In this document: piece by piece, positions 61,982-64,000 of the stretch
How positions within the stretch are numbered: position 1 is the first letter of the stretch
Layout of the letters: the number at the start of each line of letters is the position of its first letter
Assembly: GCF_014192015.1 (NCBI RefSeq)
Contig: NZ_JACHXJ010000001.1
Location: 992,001 to 1,056,000, forward strand
Length of the DNA: 64,000 bases
Origin: Paenibacillus rhizosphaerae
Lineage (GTDB): Bacteria; Bacillota; Bacilli; Paenibacillales; Paenibacillaceae
Reading direction: 5' to 3'
Program-made: the position numbers and the translations under genes
Notes under the pieces: generated by a model
The model's input: the letters and a program-made list of their open reading frames with translations, nothing else
Database searches by the model: none
What the model was told of the DNA's origin: nothing

Positions 61982-64000
61982 TTGAGCAGCCGATTGGGAA
62001 GCAAAGGGCCGGAGTGGACGGGATTTCAGGAATCCCGTCCCTACGGGCCGAAGTATGATCTCCGTACGGATTTCGTCATGGTCTACGGCATATCGGATGA
62101 TTTGCCGGAGCGCATTCAGGGCTGGAAGCAGGCAGGATACACGATTCATCTGATGACCGGCGTATCTTGGGGGGAGTACCAGGATTATTTGTACGGCCGC
62201 TTCGACGGACGCAATCACTGGGATGAAGCCCAGGTCAACCGGGCGGGCGATCAGGTAAGCCACGGCAAGGATGTCCCGTACATGGTGCCGACCGTCTCGT
62301 TCGCCGAGTATTTGGCGACTCACATCAAGCGGGCAATCGACAGCGGCGTGGAGGCCATCCATATGGAGGAGCCGGAATTCTGGGCGGCTTCGGGTTACTC
62401 CGAAGCCTTCAAGCGGGAGTGGCGAAACTATTACGGCGAGGATTGGATTCCTCCGCACTCGTCGCCCGATGCCCAATACCGCGCTTCCAAGCTGAAAGCG
62501 TATGTGTACTACCGGACGCTGGATCGGATCTGCAGCCAGATGAAAGAGTATGCGCTTGTTCACTATGGACGCACGGTCCGCTTCTATGTCCCGACGCACA
62601 GCCTGATCAACTATACGCAGTGGCGGATCATCAGCCCGGAAGCGCTGCTCGTGAACATGCCGGCCTGTGACGGCTTCATCGCCCAGATCTGGACGGGAAC
62701 CGCCCGGACCGCAAACGTCTACAAGGGTGTCCGCAAGGAGCGCACCTTTGAAACGGCATTCCTAGAGTATGGCGTCATGCAGGAGCTGACCCGCGGCACG
62801 GGCCGCGAAATGTGGTTCCTTCACGACCCGATCGAGGATAATCCGCGCTATACGTGGAAGGATTACGCGTACAATTACCGCTCGACGGTCGTGGCCTCGC
62901 TGCTGCATCCGGGAGTTTCCCGATATGAGGTATGTCCTTGGCCTTGGCGGGTGTTCGAACTGGGGTATCCGAAAGAGGGCGGCAGCGGCAAGGAAGTCAT
63001 TCCGGCAGGCTATAAAACGTCCCTGCTCACCGTCATGAACGTGCTGCGGGACATCCACCGGTATGACGGGGATGTGCAGGAAGGCAAGGCGACGACCGGC
63101 ATCGGCGTTCTGCTGGCGAACTCCGCGATGTATCAGCGGGGGGACGTCGATCCGGATGAAGAAGGGGGCAAGCAGGAATTTAAGTACGACGGCACCTCCG
63201 GCACGGAAAAGCTGAGCGAAGCGCAGCAGGAGCTGCTGGACTGGTCGGCCTTTTACGGGATGGCGCTGCCCCTCGTCAAAGCCGGCATTCCGCTGCGGCC
63301 GGTCCAGCTGGACAATATCCTGACCTTTCCCGGATATTTGGCGGACTACCGCGTGCTGCTGCTGAGCTACGAGCTGATGAAGCCGGAGCATCCCGGCATT
63401 CATCAGGTTCTCGGGCAGTGGGTCCGCGAGGGCGGGGTATTGATCTATTACGGCGACGGGAGTGATCCATTCCACAACGTGCAGGAATGGTGGAACCGCG
63501 ACGCCGGCCGTGCCTATGACCGGCCGGAAGAGCATCTGTTCGAGTCGATGGGGCTCGGGCGTAATCCAGGCGAAGGAGAGCACCGGGTCGGCGAGGGGGC
63601 CGTGCTGTACTACCGGCAGCATCCCGCCGAATTGTCCCGCTCGGATGCAGGCGCCGAGCAGGTGCGGAGCAGCGTGCGTCAGGCGCTTCAGTTCCGCGGG
63701 GAGCAGGAAGCGTACCTTGAGAGCGGCCTGCTTCACATCCGGCGCGGTCCGTATGTGATTGCGCATGCGCTCGACGAGCGAGATGCTGCGGAGCCGGCGG
63801 CACAGCTCGAAGGGGCGTTCGTCGATCTCTTTGATCCGGAGCTGCCCGTGCTGGGCCGCGTCGAGCTTCAGCCCGGTGATGACCGCCTGCTGTATGATTT
63901 GGACCATCCGGCGGCAGAGGCGCAAGACCGGCCGGTCATTCTTGTCAGCGCATCCCGGATTCGCGAGGAGCAGTACATTGTAGGCAAGCTGACATTCGTC
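61982..64000 (+). CDS. Putative glycoside hydrolase of unknown family, 3' end cut by window edge
   Basis: 673 codons visible from TTG 61982, which follows AAAGGAGGG; still open at the right edge. No signal peptide. The N-terminal about 400 residues look like a TIM barrel: TDFVMVYGISDDLPERIQGW, IHLMTGVSWGEYQDYLYG, the acidic strand end AIHMEEPEFWAASGYS (a likely acid/base Glu) and VRFYVPTHSLINY. After it comes an amidotransferase-like alpha/beta region (YLADYRVLLLSYELMKPE, VLGQWVREGGVLIYYGDGSDP), as in GH42-type enzymes. I cannot place it in a numbered family. It is in the repressor-controlled importer operon, so it probably degrades the imported sugar. Confidence 0.7.
   Translation, partial: MSSRLGSKGPEWTGFQESRPYGPKYDLRTDFVMVYGISDDLPERIQGWKQAGYTIHLMTGVSWGEYQDYLYGRFDGRNHWDEAQVNRAGDQVSHGKDVPYMVPTVSFAEYLATHIKRAIDSGVEAIHMEEPEFWAASGYSEAFKREWRNYYGEDWIPPHSSPDAQYRASKLKAYVYYRTLDRICSQMKEYALVHYGRTVRFYVPTHSLINYTQWRIISPEALLVNMPACDGFIAQIWTGTARTANVYKGVRKERTFETAFLEYGVMQELTRGTGREMWFLHDPIEDNPRYTWKDYAYNYRSTVVASLLHPGVSRYEVCPWPWRVFELGYPKEGGSGKEVIPAGYKTSLLTVMNVLRDIHRYDGDVQEGKATTGIGVLLANSAMYQRGDVDPDEEGGKQEFKYDGTSGTEKLSEAQQELLDWSAFYGMALPLVKAGIPLRPVQLDNILTFPGYLADYRVLLLSYELMKPEHPGIHQVLGQWVREGGVLIYYGDGSDPFHNVQEWWNRDAGRAYDRPEEHLFESMGLGRNPGEGEHRVGEGAVLYYRQHPAELSRSDAGAEQVRSSVRQALQFRGEQEAYLESGLLHIRRGPYVIAHALDERDAAEPAAQLEGAFVDLFDPELPVLGRVELQPGDDRLLYDLDHPAAEAQDRPVILVSASRIREEQYIVGKLTFV

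Noticed and set aside
62762..63925. 387-codon minus-strand ORF opposite the last hydrolase
   Set aside because: Shadow of the open plus-strand frame, which has a strong ribosome site and protein-like sequence.
1..64000. CRISPR arrays, rRNA, tRNA, insertion sequences, prophage, replication origin
   Set aside because: None found on reading: no regularly spaced repeats, no transposase, integrase or phage genes, and no recognisable stable RNA genes.

Overview
The window looks like a chromosomal segment of a Paenibacillus-type Gram-positive bacterium (Bacillota). The evidence is moderately GC-rich coding sequence, strong AGGAGG-type ribosome sites, frequent GTG and TTG starts, YesM/YesN-type two-component systems, LplA/B/C-type sugar importers without their own ATPase, AraC/LacI/GntR sugar regulators and a Bce-type peptide-detoxification module. 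I saw no rRNA, tRNA, CRISPR array, insertion sequence or prophage. The organism is inferred from gene content only.

Left part (1-13.9 kb), accessory and housekeeping genes. A 2,3-butanediol/sorbitol-type dehydrogenase cut by the left edge is divergent from a LacI-family regulator, and each promoter carries a near-identical GGAAACG-type operator. Then come a SUFU-domain protein and a DUF6138-like protein whose 5' end carries a dispersed repeat; a MORN-repeat secreted protein; a translationally coupled VOC / ECF sigma factor / DinB operon; a rhodanese divergent from a TauE-type exporter with a 54-codon zinc-ribbon gene between them; a NagZ-like lipoprotein; and a divergent EamA transporter / LysR pair.

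13.9-20.5 kb, drug and peptide resistance. A full-length ABC exporter, a Bce-type response regulator and an intramembrane-sensing kinase are followed by a BceAB-type ABC transporter.

20.5-47.6 kb, plant or host polysaccharide use. Locus 1 has a GH105 unsaturated rhamnogalacturonyl hydrolase, AraC and YesM/YesN-type regulators, a sugar importer, GH130, a GH106-like enzyme and a secreted beta-helix enzyme with a C-terminal sugar-binding domain. It resembles a pectin/rhamnogalacturonan locus. After a rhodanese-fold protein lacking the catalytic Cys and a flavin reductase/ArsR pair with a long palindromic operator, locus 2 has GH88 and GH29 enzymes, an LplABC-type importer and a large membrane-bound AraC regulator.

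47.6-55.9 kb. A Zn/Cd/Co-type P-type ATPase with a His-rich leader and promoter-overlapping operator, a cell-wall-binding-repeat protein, an ArsR metal sensor, a PCYCGC lipoprotein, an aldo/keto reductase, a class-C-type serine hydrolase, and an AraC regulator divergent from a PhyH-type dioxygenase.

56-64 kb, locus 3. A GntR/LacI-hybrid regulator, two matching AT-rich palindromic operators, a cre-like site, a second LplBCA-type importer and the start of a large putative glycoside hydrolase that runs off the right edge. None of the three importers has an ATPase gene here, so they probably share an MsmX-type ATPase encoded elsewhere.
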